DNA of 64,000 nucleotides from Phormidesmis priestleyi BC1401 (GCF_001650195.1 NZ_LXYR01000005.1:62001-126000), one strand, 5' to 3'. Numbered from the stretch's first letter, positions 45,230 through 55,240 are shown. Notes: generated from the letters alone by a model not told the origin. Numbers and translations: made by a program.

Positions 45230-46393
45230 TCACCCTTTTTCTAAAATCGTTTTCAACCCTTGCACCAATCGCCCGATGCCGACGATCGCCGTTTCTTTCT
45301 GCAAGGCACCATAGGCAACTCGCAGATAACAGCCAGATTCTAAGCCAAACGTCGAGCCTGGAAGGGTTGCCACACCATGTTCACGAATGAGTCGCTCGAC
45401 CAATTCCATTGAGGTCAAATCGGTGTGGACTTTGATTAGAAAATAGAACGCGCCCTTTGCAGGAGGGACAGTACATAAATGAGGAATGCGATCGAGTTCC
45501 TGCAAGACAATCTCACGCACTTGAGCGATCGCCGCTAGTTTCTCTTGATAAAACGACGCACCTGCTTCCAACGCTCCTAAAGCCGCATATTGAGAAATCA
45601 CGGGAGGACAAATCACGATCGTGTCCTGAATTTTTCTCACCGATTCTGACAGGTGCTTCGGCAAAACCAGATATCCGATCCGCCAACTGGCAAACCCATA
45701 GGCTTTTGAGAGCGTATAAATCGAAATGGTGTGCTTGCCACTTTCTAAAATTGACCCTGGCGAGAAATGATCAGCGCCATAGGTGAAATATTCATACGCC
45801 TCATCGGTGATGTGATAGAGATTGTGCGATCGACACATCTCATTCACCGCTCGCAAAGCTGCCTCTGAGTAGACTGCCCCCGTCGGATTGTTGGGTGAAA
45901 CCGTTACGATCGCCCGCGTCTTTTCTGTAATCGCTGCCCGAATCGCATCGGTCTGAAGCTGATATTTGTCATCGGTTGGCACCAAAACGGCACGGCAGCT
46001 AGTCATGACGATCGCCATCTCATGATTGAAATAATAGGGAGTTTGCAGAATAATTTCGTCTCCCGGATCGGTGATCGCAAGGACAGCGTTCATAAATGCC
46101 ATGTTGCTTCCGGCAGTGACAACAACTCGACTGTGGGGATTCAGAAAAATTCCGTTATCGGCTTCAAGTTTGACAGCGATCGCGCTCTGCAATTCTGCGA
46201 TTCCTTCAACAGCTTGATATTTGTGATTGGCGGATTGACTTAGAAACTGAGTAATTTGGGCGATCGCCTGCGGTGGTGGCGGATAGTCCACGATCCCCTG
46301 ACCGAGAGAAATCGTACCAGGATACTTGCGTATTAGTTCTCCCACCACCGGAATGATAGGCAACTGAACGGCTTGCATACGAAGAGCGCTCAT
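45230..46393 (-). CDS. Class I/II PLP-dependent aminotransferase
   Basis: 387 residues. Signatures: TISLGQGIVDYPPP, VTAGSNMAFMNAVLA, SPNNPTGAVYSE, ITDEAYEYF and PLP-lysine region YTLSKAYGFASWRIGYLV. This matches aspartate/aromatic aminotransferase-like enzymes of cyanobacteria. Specificity cannot be read. The 52-base gap to the VOC gene allows co-transcription. Confidence 0.93.
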   Translation of the reverse strand: MSALRMQAVQLPIIPVVGELIRKYPGTISLGQGIVDYPPPPQAIAQITQFLSQSANHKYQAVEGIAELQSAIAVKLEADNGIFLNPHSRVVVTAGSNMAFMNAVLAITDPGDEIILQTPYYFNHEMAIVMTSCRAVLVPTDDKYQLQTDAIRAAITEKTRAIVTVSPNNPTGAVYSEAALRAVNEMCRSHNLYHITDEAYEYFTYGADHFSPGSILESGKHTISIYTLSKAYGFASWRIGYLVLPKHLSESVRKIQDTIVICPPVISQYAALGALEAGASFYQEKLAAIAQVREIVLQELDRIPHLCTVPPAKGAFYFLIKVHTDLTSMELVERLIREHGVATLPGSTFGLESGCYLRVAYGALQKETAIVGIGRLVQGLKTILEKG

Positions 46394-46616
46394 TTATTTT
46401 GCAGTTTTAGACCTATTCCAACCCTATCGCCACGGCGGCAATTTGATACGAGAGAACCTTGCTTAACCCGTCAAATTTCAAAGGCTGACGATCGGGGATC
46501 AAATTTTCTTACATAGAAGAACTACTTTACTTTAGATAGATAGTTTAGCTTTACAAAAACTTTATGATAACCCGAAGCTAAATGTATCTACTACTACAAA
46601 TCGACTCTAGAAACTC

Positions 46617-47888
46617 ATGTCAATTTTTGGACTTGTTTGGGTGGCATCCTGGTTCGGCTCCTTTTCGTCGCTGGCGGAAAAAGTATTAGACACTCCTCGC
46701 TATCTATCGCACACTTTTTTTAACCAAAAGTCTTTGACTCGCGATGATTCCTCTAGCAAATCTCAATCCACCTTTCAAGATGCTTTCACCTCGGTTCGCG
46801 CATCTTCCCGTTTCGGGGCTGCTTCTTCGGTAAAGAAATTGAGTCCAAGTTTTAAGCTAAAAACCGCTGCGATCGGTCAGCCCATCTCATCGACTGGCGT
46901 TTGGTTAGGGGCGATCGAGACGCTGCTGTCTAACCCTTCTTATCAGCCCACGGGCTATTCTCTAGCGCTGAGTCAACCTGCTTTTCAGCCTATCGCCTTC
47001 AAGGAATCAGTTGCTACTCACCCTCACGACAACTCACTCCACTACTTGTTAGAAGTTGTGCAGAATTTTCTCTGGACAGTTCCTCCTGGCATTGCAGCCA
47101 CCGATTTTGCTAGTTCAACTCCTGCCGTAGTGGTCATCAAATCAAGCGCTGACAGCCCATCAAGCCAGACAGACTTTAGAATAGGATATTGGAGATGTGC
47201 CACTCGGCAAGAAAGCCCCTCCCAGCAGACTGCGAAAGGGTTTCAAGTTTGGGTGAAAGGATGCCTAGTTGCAGAAGTAGCGAATCAGTCGAGCGCTGAT
47301 AGCGTTGCAGATAGCCTGACCAAGCTGTTAAAAACTCCTGATCTAGATGCGTCTCAACTGACTCTTGCTTTTGAGCGAGAAATGCCTGTTGCCAAACTCG
47401 GCGATCGCGTGGTGTTTGCTTTTGAGCACAAGTTGGCATCTCAGTTCGATCGTCCGGTTGAGTTGGTGGCGATCGATTGGGTCAACAATCTAAGAATTGC
47501 ACTAGGGCAAGACCCGCTCGCAGTGGCAGATGCCCAAGTTAGAATGCACGATCTGCACGATACAGGCACCAGCATTAGTGGACTAGCATCCTGGTATGGT
47601 CCTTATTTTCACGGGCGGCAGACGGCAACGGGCGAGATTTTTGACCAAAACGAACTGACGGCTGCCCATCCTTCGCTTCCCTTCGGAACGTTTCTTAAAG
47701 TCACTAATTTGCTGAATGGCAAGAGTGTCGTGGTGCGAGTCAACGATCGCGGTCCTTATTTTGACAATCGCATTCTAGACTTATCAAACCGTGCGGCTCG
47801 ATGCATCGGAAGCGACGATAAGGGAGTCGTCCCGATCGAGGCTGAAATCATGTTGCCAACCACAGGTCAGAAAATTGCAGCGCTCTAA
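46617..47888 (+). CDS. RlpA-like septal ring lytic transglycosylase
   Basis: 423 residues. The N-terminal ~320 residues are poorly conserved, Ser-rich, and start with a hydrophobic segment (FGLVWVASWFGSFSSLAE). The C-terminal ~95 residues are a double-psi beta-barrel RlpA domain: ISGLASWYGPYFHGRQTATGE, then LPFGTFLKVTNLLNGKSVVVRVNDRGPY with the catalytic Asp of NDRGP. It would cleave peptide-free (denuded) glycan strands at the septum. No SPOR domain follows, unlike E. coli RlpA. Tail-to-tail 4-base overlap with the regulator gene. Confidence 0.9.
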   Translation: MSIFGLVWVASWFGSFSSLAEKVLDTPRYLSHTFFNQKSLTRDDSSSKSQSTFQDAFTSVRASSRFGAASSVKKLSPSFKLKTAAIGQPISSTGVWLGAIETLLSNPSYQPTGYSLALSQPAFQPIAFKESVATHPHDNSLHYLLEVVQNFLWTVPPGIAATDFASSTPAVVVIKSSADSPSSQTDFRIGYWRCATRQESPSQQTAKGFQVWVKGCLVAEVANQSSADSVADSLTKLLKTPDLDASQLTLAFEREMPVAKLGDRVVFAFEHKLASQFDRPVELVAIDWVNNLRIALGQDPLAVADAQVRMHDLHDTGTSISGLASWYGPYFHGRQTATGEIFDQNELTAAHPSLPFGTFLKVTNLLNGKSVVVRVNDRGPYFDNRILDLSNRAARCIGSDDKGVVPIEAEIMLPTTGQKIAAL

Positions 47889-48517
47889 GCAGAGCTGCCA
47901 AACGGCAGAATAATGTGACGGGTGGAGTCGATCGTCAGCCATCCCTCTTCGCGCAATTGTCCGAGGAGTCGGGTGATGGTGACGCGAGTTGTGCCGATCG
48001 CGTTTGCCAAATGTTGATGAGTCAATCGCACGTTGAGTCGCATTCCAGTGTTCACAGGTTGCCCAACTTCGTGCTGAAGCAAAATGAGCAACTGTCGCAG
48101 CCGATCTTCTACCCGACGACACCCCGCCAGTGCTAGAAAGGCTTCTGACTGCTGCAATCGACGGCTCAGGTGGCGAAAAATCTCTTGAGCCAGCAGAGGA
48201 GATTGTTCAATCTCTGTCATGCTAACCGCCATCAAATCGACATCAGTGAGCGCGATCGCTTGATAAGGGTTGATATAAGTAAAGGGCAACCCAAACGGCA
48301 TTGAGCTACTCACCAACCCCAACAGCGCTTCGTCTCCAGTTGGATACAGCGTACTCAGCAGCACGACTCCGCGACAAACCACCCAAATCTCGTGAGCAAC
48401 CATTTGAATCTGCTGACCACTGCGATAGGGATGTAAGTTGCGCCCTTGATAGCGCTGTTCTAAAACCTGGCGCAAATCAGAGGGATGAGGCGCTTCTGAA
48501 GCAAACGATTGAATCAT
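47885..48517 (-). CDS. Crp/Fnr family transcription regulator
   Basis: 210 residues. A truncated-looking cyclic-nucleotide-binding-like domain (~35-125) is followed by an HTH_Crp domain: LTHQHLANAIGTTRVTITRLLGQLREEGWL. The N-terminal domain lacks the cAMP-binding RTA/ExxxxR motif as far as I can see, and there is no Fnr-type cysteine cluster. The effector is therefore unknown. It is a distinct protein from NtcA. Confidence 0.88.
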   Translation of the reverse strand: MIQSFASEAPHPSDLRQVLEQRYQGRNLHPYRSGQQIQMVAHEIWVVCRGVVLLSTLYPTGDEALLGLVSSSMPFGLPFTYINPYQAIALTDVDLMAVSMTEIEQSPLLAQEIFRHLSRRLQQSEAFLALAGCRRVEDRLRQLLILLQHEVGQPVNTGMRLNVRLTHQHLANAIGTTRVTITRLLGQLREEGWLTIDSTRHIILPFGSSA

Positions 48518-48609
48518 AAGAAATCGTAGTGTAGCGGCTGCTCACATTCACTCTAAAACGTCAACCTCAAGGGAAGGTAATTTTCAGGTTGGCATCTGGT
48601 TAAGCTTTT

Positions 48610-48770
48610 ACGCGAGATGCAACTAATTTGCCCTCCTCACGCAGTGGGGCAAGCCCTGCCAACCCTTCTCCCCAAGGAGAAGGGCTTTCGGACATCTCTG
48701 GTTCCCTCTTCCGATGGGAGAGGGCTAGGGTGAGGGCAGTCTTTGTAGATATTTCAGGAAAGTCGCACAT
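48610..48770. repeat. CCCTCACCC dispersed repeat, ~155-bp version, inverted
   Basis: Inverted near copy of the block at 19417-19574. Shared features include AACTAATTTGCCCTCCTCAC, the CCTTCTCCCCAAGGAGAAGG palindrome, GGGAGAGGGCTAGGGTGAGG and the outer TTTCAGGAAAGTCGCACAT. By eye about four fifths or more of the bases agree. It occupies most of the intergenic space between the Crp gene and the J-domain gene. Confidence 0.85.
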
Positions 48771-48823
48771 TGCGGGCTTTTGTTTTGCAGCATCCTGAAC
48801 CTCGCTACAATAATTGAGAAGCA

Positions 48824-49456
48824 ATGAGGGTGGACTTGCAGGTGACTCAGGATAGCGTAACTCCCAACGGCGATCGACAGAGAGAGCTTGATCAGAAGGC
48901 AGTTTCTTCTACCTACTACACGTTATTAGGGCTGCATCCTTCAGCGTCGGTGCAGGATATTCGACAGGCTTATCGAGAGTTGAGTAAGCTCTATCACCCA
49001 GATATCACACAGTTGCCAGCCACGATCGCGACTCAAAAATTTCAGCAGCTAAACGAGGCGTATGCAACGTTGAGTAACGTCGATCGTAAAACTGCTTACG
49101 ATCTAAAAATCAGATATTCTCGCGTCACAGTGATTCAGACTTTACCGAGCCTCAACCGTCCCCAGCCCAAATATTCCAACTCTTCGGCGTATATTGATGC
49201 CACCGATCGCCCGCTCTCACCCGGAGAGATGTTTGCGCTGTTTATTTTAGGGCTGACTTTTTTAGGGTGTTTGCTATTGGCAATCACGATCGGGTTTACT
49301 AGAGGTGAATCTGCCTTTCAGCCGATCACTGCCGAAACCCCTATCCTTCGGAAAGTCGTGCCTGATCTCCATCCTTCAGACGATTTAACAGCGACGGTTG
49401 CCCCGATAATTTCGGCTCCGTCAGATTCGATCAAGTCCCTAACCCTACTTAAATAA
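48824..49456 (+). CDS. J-domain protein with C-terminal membrane helix
   Basis: 210 residues. A ~65-residue J domain (YYTLLGLHPSASVQDIRQAYRELSKLYHPDITQ) has the essential HPD at 58-60 and stimulates a DnaK. After a linker, one hydrophobic helix (MFALFILGLTFLGCLLLAIT, ~145-165) and a short polar tail anchor it to a membrane. No Gly/Phe or zinc-finger region, so it is a class III J-protein. Followed 7 bases later by the DUF3143 gene. Confidence 0.92.
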   Translation: MRVDLQVTQDSVTPNGDRQRELDQKAVSSTYYTLLGLHPSASVQDIRQAYRELSKLYHPDITQLPATIATQKFQQLNEAYATLSNVDRKTAYDLKIRYSRVTVIQTLPSLNRPQPKYSNSSAYIDATDRPLSPGEMFALFILGLTFLGCLLLAITIGFTRGESAFQPITAETPILRKVVPDLHPSDDLTATVAPIISAPSDSIKSLTLLK

Positions 49457-49463
49457 AGACTAC

Positions 49464-49730
49464 ATGGATTTGCCTTCTGCCGATACTCCTTTATACAACC
49501 ATCCCCTTCCCCAGATTGAAGAGTGGCTCTCACAAAACGGCGGTCAGCAGGATTCAGAAGACATTCACTGCTGGCTGATTGAGAAACCTGACTGGCGCGC
49601 AGAACTCTGCCTAGAGGTTGATCAAATTAATGTGCGCTACATTCAAGACGACGGACCGGATATCCAGCGATCGTTCAAATATTCCCTTAGCCGTCAAGAT
49701 CTCGAAGACGCGATTTTTGCCGGACCTTAA
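49464..49730 (+). CDS. DUF3143 family protein
   Basis: 88 residues. LPSADTPLYNHPLPQIEEWL at the N-terminus and QRSFKYSLSRQDLEDAIFAGP at the C-terminus are the recognisable DUF3143 ends. It is a small soluble protein nearly confined to cyanobacteria and plastid lineages; function unknown. Placed 7 bases after the J-domain gene, so likely co-translated with it. Its stop is 5 bases from the stop of the methyltransferase gene, the border of the restriction-modification island. Confidence 0.85.
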   Translation: MDLPSADTPLYNHPLPQIEEWLSQNGGQQDSEDIHCWLIEKPDWRAELCLEVDQINVRYIQDDGPDIQRSFKYSLSRQDLEDAIFAGP

Positions 49731-49735
49731 ATGAG

Positions 49736-50683
49736 TCAAACGCTAAAGAGTTCTAACTGCTGAACGGCTTGCGGTGTTGGTAAGTCCTGCTTCGAGACTT
49801 CAATGTACTGAAGAACACACTCAGCGATGTACTTGCCAAGATTGACCGGAACCGCATTACCGATCATCTGTTCCAGGCAAGTTTTAGTGCCAAACCATTT
49901 GAAGCCCTCTGGAAACGTTTGGATATAGCTTCTTTCTAAAGTCGTCAAAGGTCGGATGTGGTCGCTTGGGTCGCAGCGATCGCCATCATGCTTTTTATAC
50001 CCTTTAGGCAAAGGTCTATTGACACCTCGAATCGTTGGGCTGGGTTCATGCACACTAAAAATCCCCCTTCTTGCATAGCTTCTAGGGTGCCGATAATAAT
50101 AGTTAAGGTCTAATTTTTCGCCCATGTAGTCGAATATTGTCATGGGGTTGTTAGCTTGGTTTCTAACGAAATAGTTGTCCAAAAATCCATCTTCTGAATG
50201 TAGATGTCCAACTAAAATGAATCGTTTTCTAGTTTGAGGAACTCCACAATAGCTAGCATCCAAAACGGTAGAACTTAGTCCATAGTTGCTGGTTCTAAAA
50301 AGTGAGATTGCTTCTTGTAGAACGCGGCTCTTTTTAATCCGTTCTACGTTCTCCATCAAAAACCATTCTGGTCTCACCTTCGAGATAATTTGTGCATAGG
50401 AAGCTGTTAAATCTGCTCGACCTAGAGTTTCATCTCTCTTCCCAGCGCTCGAAAAATCTTGGCACGGAGGACCGCCAATAATTATGTCTGGCTCCCACTT
50501 TCTAAGAATTTCTAAATCTTCAAGCTTTGAAAGATCAGTTTGAAAAACAGGGTGATCAAAATTAGCTGAATAGATATCACAAGCTTCTTTCCAGTTGTCA
50601 AACGCTGCAACAACCTCAAAGCCAGCTTTTTGAAACCCTAGTGAAAGACCTCCACAACCCGCAAACAAGTCAATGACTTTCAT
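49736..50683 (-). CDS. DNA (cytosine-5) methyltransferase of type II R-M system
   Basis: 315 residues from the Met at 50683 (MKVIDLFAGCGGLSLGF), the standard C5-MTase start; the frame is open to 50743, but that would overlap the endonuclease gene. Motif I DLFAGCGG, motif IV GGPPCQDFSS with catalytic Cys74, motif VI ENVER, motif VIII QTRKRFILVG and motif X IGNAVPVNLG are all intact. It would protect host DNA against the adjacent endonuclease. Composition is clearly AT-richer than the flanking genes, a sign of transfer. Confidence 0.94.
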   Translation of the reverse strand: MKVIDLFAGCGGLSLGFQKAGFEVVAAFDNWKEACDIYSANFDHPVFQTDLSKLEDLEILRKWEPDIIIGGPPCQDFSSAGKRDETLGRADLTASYAQIISKVRPEWFLMENVERIKKSRVLQEAISLFRTSNYGLSSTVLDASYCGVPQTRKRFILVGHLHSEDGFLDNYFVRNQANNPMTIFDYMGEKLDLNYYYRHPRSYARRGIFSVHEPSPTIRGVNRPLPKGYKKHDGDRCDPSDHIRPLTTLERSYIQTFPEGFKWFGTKTCLEQMIGNAVPVNLGKYIAECVLQYIEVSKQDLPTPQAVQQLELFSV

Positions 50684-50696
50684 TCTTTTGGGTGGT

Positions 50697-51800
50697 TTAA
50701 ACAGACTCGAAAATTTCTGGTGAGTTGAAGATAATCGCATCAAATCGCCGTTCAGGACTCAAGAGATTTTGCCCACCGCCAAGAATGATTTCTCTAATTT
50801 GCTGTTTGGTAATTCTTGGCTTTGTCAAAATCTCACTCCGCATATATGGGTATGTGACCTTACCACTTACAGCAAACGCTTTGTCGTTTTTAGTATCATA
50901 CGATAACTCGTCAATCACGCGTCTGTGGTCTATTTGACCGTGCAGGCTAAAATCGTAGAGCATTTTGAAGAGCCAGACGGCTGTTCTTACTTGACGAGTT
51001 ATCGTTTTCAGTGCGATCAGTTCTCTTCTTGCCACATCAAGAAATAGTTGGGTAAAGGCAAGATTGCTCCAAACAAACACATCTAAGCAATTCTCAGAAA
51101 GCTTGGGGCTTTTCCCTTCTGTTTTCCAGATTGGCTGCATGACTAAAGGCTCTTGCTTATCTAAAATAGATAAAATTATTCTGTCAATTGCCTCTCTCAT
51201 TTTAAATACAGAAGAACGGATGTGTATGCCCTCTTGCCAATCCTCAATCGCTTCAAATCCTTCTCCAATTAAGGCTATCAAACCGCTTAAATCATCTCTA
51301 AAATGTATGACGATGCTACACGCTAAGTATACGATCGTGTCAGGTCTAATTACTAATTCACAGCCAAATCTATCTTCTGACAAATCGCACGTTGAATTGT
51401 CTGGAAGCGCCGTCAGTTTTATTTCGAGTCCCTTCAAGCAAAGTCCATTATTTCTACTTAACGTCACTAGATCAACTCTCGGAAAATTTCCTATGACAAG
51501 CTGTTGAAACGGAATGTAGGGACTTTCAAAAGAGTAGAAGATATTTTCAGAGATTGGGTCAGCTCCGTAAAGCTCTGCTGTGCCAATGCTACTATGATAA
51601 ACCCGCATATTTTCATCGAGTTTCAAGTACACATTTTCCAATCCTTGATGCTTGAGAAAAGCAGACAATGATGCTGGAAAAGATGAATTAAATTGATTTT
51701 TACCCCAATTATCTTTGTTTGAAAAGTTACGGTTTGAATATTTAATTCCGAAAAGATTGGGTTCCTGATGGCTGGGCATTTCAAGTTTTTCACTGCTCAT
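50697..51800 (-). CDS. Type II restriction endonuclease, HindVP-like
   Basis: 367 residues. The N-terminal LFGIKYSNRNFSNKDNWGKN and FNSSFPASLSAFL resemble the HindVP/HgiDI family (from memory). A PD-(D/E)xK-like core is visible: D110 (FPRVDLVTL) and E126-I-K128 (LKGLEIKLTALPDN). HindVP-family enzymes recognise GRCGYC; that specificity here is inference. Start codon is 81 bases from the stop of uppS, and the gene precedes its methyltransferase by about 13 bases. AT-rich like its partner. Confidence 0.82.
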   Translation of the reverse strand: MSSEKLEMPSHQEPNLFGIKYSNRNFSNKDNWGKNQFNSSFPASLSAFLKHQGLENVYLKLDENMRVYHSSIGTAELYGADPISENIFYSFESPYIPFQQLVIGNFPRVDLVTLSRNNGLCLKGLEIKLTALPDNSTCDLSEDRFGCELVIRPDTIVYLACSIVIHFRDDLSGLIALIGEGFEAIEDWQEGIHIRSSVFKMREAIDRIILSILDKQEPLVMQPIWKTEGKSPKLSENCLDVFVWSNLAFTQLFLDVARRELIALKTITRQVRTAVWLFKMLYDFSLHGQIDHRRVIDELSYDTKNDKAFAVSGKVTYPYMRSEILTKPRITKQQIREIILGGGQNLLSPERRFDAIIFNSPEIFESV

Positions 51801-51881
51801 TTAATGCGCTCGGCTTTGGGCTTGCGCCACTGGAATTTTAAGCACGGACTCTACAGAAAAGGAGCACTCCTTGATTTCTTA

Positions 51882-52628
51882 CTAAACTTTGCCAAATCTT
51901 CGTTCTCGTTGTTGATAGGCAGTGAGTGCTTGGTGAAATGCGTGACGATCGAAGTCGGGCCACAGCGTGTCAGTCACATAAATCTCACTATATGCCATCT
52001 GCCAGAGCAGAAAATTGCTCAAGCGCATTTCACCACTCGTCCGAATCAGCAAATCAGGGTCACTAATTCCGGCAGTGTAGAGGTGACGTTCAAATAAACT
52101 TTCATCAATGTCTTCAAGCTGCACCGCGCCCTGCTGAACCTGAGCCGCGATCGCTCGACATGCTCGCAAAATCTCCTGCCGTCCGCCATAGTTGGTGGCG
52201 ACTGTGAAGGAAATTCCCTGGTTGTCTTGGGTTTCTAGCATCGATCGCTCGATTTCAGCTTGCAAACTTCGAGGCAATGCGCCCAGATTGCCGACAAACT
52301 TAATGCGAACATTTTCTCGCATCATTTCTCGCAGTTCTTGACGCAGCACTCGCTCAAACAGCGTCATCAAAAACTCAACTTCTTCAAGCGGTCTGCCCCA
52401 ATTTTCGGTTGAAAACGCGTAGGCAGTCAGCGCCTGCACTCCCCAATCTCGGCAGCACCGCAGCAGATCTTTTAACACATCGACTCCTCGACGGTGCCCC
52501 ATAATTCGGGGTAGCCCCTGACGTTTTGCCCAGCGCCCGTTGCCATCCATAATGACAGCAACATGGTTGGGCAATTTATCTCGCTCTAGGTCAGCAGGTA
52601 ATTGTAAGACGGTGTGCTTGGCAGTCAT
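51882..52628 (-). CDS. uppS: Isoprenyl (undecaprenyl) diphosphate synthase
   Basis: Cis-prenyltransferase producing the C55 lipid carrier for peptidoglycan and polysaccharide synthesis. 248 residues. [29 protein letters not shown] contains the catalytic Asp28 and phosphate-binding GNGRW. Later, [23 protein letters not shown] is the second substrate block. Third gene of the leftward lysA-cdaA-uppS run. Confidence 0.97.
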   Translation of the reverse strand: MTAKHTVLQLPADLERDKLPNHVAVIMDGNGRWAKRQGLPRIMGHRRGVDVLKDLLRCCRDWGVQALTAYAFSTENWGRPLEEVEFLMTLFERVLRQELREMMRENVRIKFVGNLGALPRSLQAEIERSMLETQDNQGISFTVATNYGGRQEILRACRAIAAQVQQGAVQLEDIDESLFERHLYTAGISDPDLLIRTSGEMRLSNFLLWQMAYSEIYVTDTLWPDFDRHAFHQALTAYQQRERRFGKV

Positions 52629-52766
52629 TGTTTTGTGTGAGAAGCCGATGCTTGAGTAATAGAAAGTTAAACGGGTGAAGGTTTATGGAGAGAAATTTTC
52701 GGGCGATCGTACAGCACTGAACTCTAGCCTAACGACTGCAAAGATGTCATCGTACAAGAATCTGGG

Positions 52767-53705
52767 CTAGTCACTCTGCTTTTTCGCGTCTTTCGCCTTG
52801 GGGTTGGGATGCAGACTATTTTCAGCATCGCTCGTCTTTCTCTGCCGAGATAAACGCGGAAATAAAGACAACATTCTGGCAGAAATCTGACGCACCAAAC
52901 TTCGCAAATTTGGGGCAACGGCTTCACGATCGCCCGATTCAGAAAATCGTGCTTCTAGAAGTTCTTTTAGCTTAATGCTGGTTAGGGGACGATTGAGAGT
53001 GCCCCGTTCGGCGAGAGAAATCGAGCCTGTCTCCTCAGAAACGACGACGCAGATGCAGTTTTCAACCCGTTCGGTGATGCCCATTGCCGCCCGATGTCGG
53101 GTTCCTAGCTGCCGAGAGGCGGTTCGTTCTGAGAGCGGTAAGATTACCCCTGCCGCGATAATTCGAGAGCCTCGGATCAAAACTGCCCCATCGTGCAGCA
53201 GAGTTGTCGTCTGAAAGATAGTCTGAAGCAGTTCTTTAGATACTTCAGCGTTGAGTCTGATTCCGGGAACCGAGAAATCTCGTTCGTCGATCGGAGTCGA
53301 GGTTTCCAAAATCAACAGCGCTCCGATGCGGTTTTGAGATAGTTCCTTTACGGCATCAACAATTTCGTCGATCACACTGTCCGATCGAGGTAAATTTCTC
53401 CGCGACGGCTGAAATAGCTGGAAGATTTCGCCTCGCCCTAGCTGCTCTAAAAAGCGACGAAATTCTGATTGAAGAATAAACGCCATCGCCACCGCCGCGC
53501 CGATGACTAGATTATTTAGAACAAAGCTCAAAAGTCTGAGTTCTAATCTCTGGCTCACGGCTGCCGCTAACATGAGCACAATAAACCCTCTGACCATCCA
53601 GAGCGTGCGACGCTCACCGATGATGACCAACATCACATAGGTCAGCGCCAGCACTAACCCAACATCAATCAGGAACCTGAGATTATCGAGTATAAAAATC
53701 AACAA
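52767..53705 (-). CDS. cdaA: Diadenylate cyclase (c-di-AMP synthase), CdaA type
   Basis: 312 residues. Three N-terminal membrane helices (~1-80) anchor a cytoplasmic DAC domain with the catalytic DGA at 172-174 and RHR at 203-205. It makes the second messenger c-di-AMP, which in cyanobacteria is tied to osmotic, night-time and cell-wall physiology. The C-terminal ~60 residues are a polar extension. It lies between lysA and uppS, both feeding envelope synthesis. Confidence 0.95.
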   Translation of the reverse strand: MLIFILDNLRFLIDVGLVLALTYVMLVIIGERRTLWMVRGFIVLMLAAAVSQRLELRLLSFVLNNLVIGAAVAMAFILQSEFRRFLEQLGRGEIFQLFQPSRRNLPRSDSVIDEIVDAVKELSQNRIGALLILETSTPIDERDFSVPGIRLNAEVSKELLQTIFQTTTLLHDGAVLIRGSRIIAAGVILPLSERTASRQLGTRHRAAMGITERVENCICVVVSEETGSISLAERGTLNRPLTSIKLKELLEARFSESGDREAVAPNLRSLVRQISARMLSLFPRLSRQRKTSDAENSLHPNPKAKDAKKQSD

Positions 53706-53839
53706 GGACTGTATCCAGTCGGGGTTTGTTAATCAAGGTCAAGGGCTAAAGGTTCAGAGTGAAAGCGACACAGGAGTGGTTGAAATGGGTTGATTCAACG
53801 GTTAAACTCCTTCACCTTTCACCCGTCACCCTTGCCGTT

Positions 53840-55240
53840 TCACCCTGCTTTCAATCTTTCTGGGAGACGATCTTGTCGGATCAGATCTTCGTAAGTTTCG
53901 CGCTGCAAGACGATGTTTGCCTCTCCTGCATTCACCAAAACGGCAGCCGGACGCGGCAAACGGTTGTAGTTGGAAGACATACTGTAATTGTAGGCTCCGG
54001 TTGCCATGACGACGAGAATGTCACCCGATCGCGTCTCTGGTAGGTGTGCCTCTTTAATCAAGATATCGCCTGATTCACAGTGTTTTCCAGCGATCGTGAC
54101 TTGTGTGGTGATCGGGGCAGACATCCGATTTGCCACGACTGCCCGATAAAGCGACTGATAGGTGATTGGGCGCGGATTATCGGACATCCCGCCATCGACA
54201 CTTAGATAAGTGCGAATTCCAGGAACGGTTTTTTCTCCGCCGATCGTGTAAGCCGTGACGCAAGCAGAGCCGATCAGAGATCGTCCCGGTTCTGACAACA
54301 GTTTCGGCATGGGAATATTTTGACTCTGACAGGCGGCAGCGACAGACTCACACACGACTTTTACCCAATCATCGATGCTGGGAGGATCGTCTGATTCGGT
54401 ATAGCGAATGCCCAAACCGCCACCGATGTTGAGTTCCTGAATCGCCAACCCGTGTTGAGCCGCTTTGCCCAACCACTGCACCATCACCGTTCCTAAGTCT
54501 TGGTGCGGCTGCAGTTCAAAAATTTGAGACCCAATGTGAGCATGTAACCCCACAAACGCCAGCGATGACTGTTGGCTGATGAATTTGAATAGTTCGTCAA
54601 CCTGATTGGGATCAAAGCCAAATTTGCTGTCCAGATGCCCAGTCCGGATGTATTCGTGGGTGTGGCACTCAATTCCTGGGGTGAGACGCAGCATGACTCG
54701 AATGGGAGTTTGACGATCGACCGTCAAGGTCGCCAAAGTCTTCAGTTCTAACCAGTTGTCAACGACGATCGTGCAGCCGGACTCGATCGCCAATCTCAAC
54801 TCATCTAGAGACTTATTATTGCCGTGCAGATAAAGCTTGCTGGGGTCAAGCCCTGCTTTCAGTGCCGTGTAGAGTTCGCCGCCCGAAACGATATCGATTC
54901 CTAAGTCTTCACTGCCGACGATCGCGCAGACTGCCAGACAGTTCCAGGCTTTCGAGGCATATAGGACTTGCGATTCGCCGGGATAGTAGTGCTTAAACGC
55001 GTCACGATACTGACGGCAAGCGGTTCTCAAAGTCTCTTCGTCCAAAATATAGAGAGGAGAGCCAAATTTTTGCACCAGATCAGAGACATCGCAGCCTCCA
55101 ATCTCTAAGCGATCGTCGCGGTTGACTTGGGCAGTCAGAGGCAACAGGAATTGATTGGGCGATCGCTCCCCAGAAGCCGTTGAGTTAGGCAAATACTGCC
55201 GACCGGAGTTTTGAACCTCCACAGGTTGAGTCAATGTCAT
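53840..55240 (-). CDS. lysA: Diaminopimelate decarboxylase
   Basis: Final step of lysine synthesis; its substrate meso-DAP is also a peptidoglycan precursor. 466 residues, slightly longer than usual because of a ~45-residue leader. PLP lysine K97 in VLYASKAWNCL, then LHGNNKSLDEL, GGGLGIRY, EPGRSLIG and the C-terminal CESGD (active-site Cys) are visible. First gene of the leftward run, divergent from rimI. Confidence 0.96.
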   Translation of the reverse strand: MTLTQPVEVQNSGRQYLPNSTASGERSPNQFLLPLTAQVNRDDRLEIGGCDVSDLVQKFGSPLYILDEETLRTACRQYRDAFKHYYPGESQVLYASKAWNCLAVCAIVGSEDLGIDIVSGGELYTALKAGLDPSKLYLHGNNKSLDELRLAIESGCTIVVDNWLELKTLATLTVDRQTPIRVMLRLTPGIECHTHEYIRTGHLDSKFGFDPNQVDELFKFISQQSSLAFVGLHAHIGSQIFELQPHQDLGTVMVQWLGKAAQHGLAIQELNIGGGLGIRYTESDDPPSIDDWVKVVCESVAAACQSQNIPMPKLLSEPGRSLIGSACVTAYTIGGEKTVPGIRTYLSVDGGMSDNPRPITYQSLYRAVVANRMSAPITTQVTIAGKHCESGDILIKEAHLPETRSGDILVVMATGAYNYSMSSNYNRLPRPAAVLVNAGEANIVLQRETYEDLIRQDRLPERLKAG

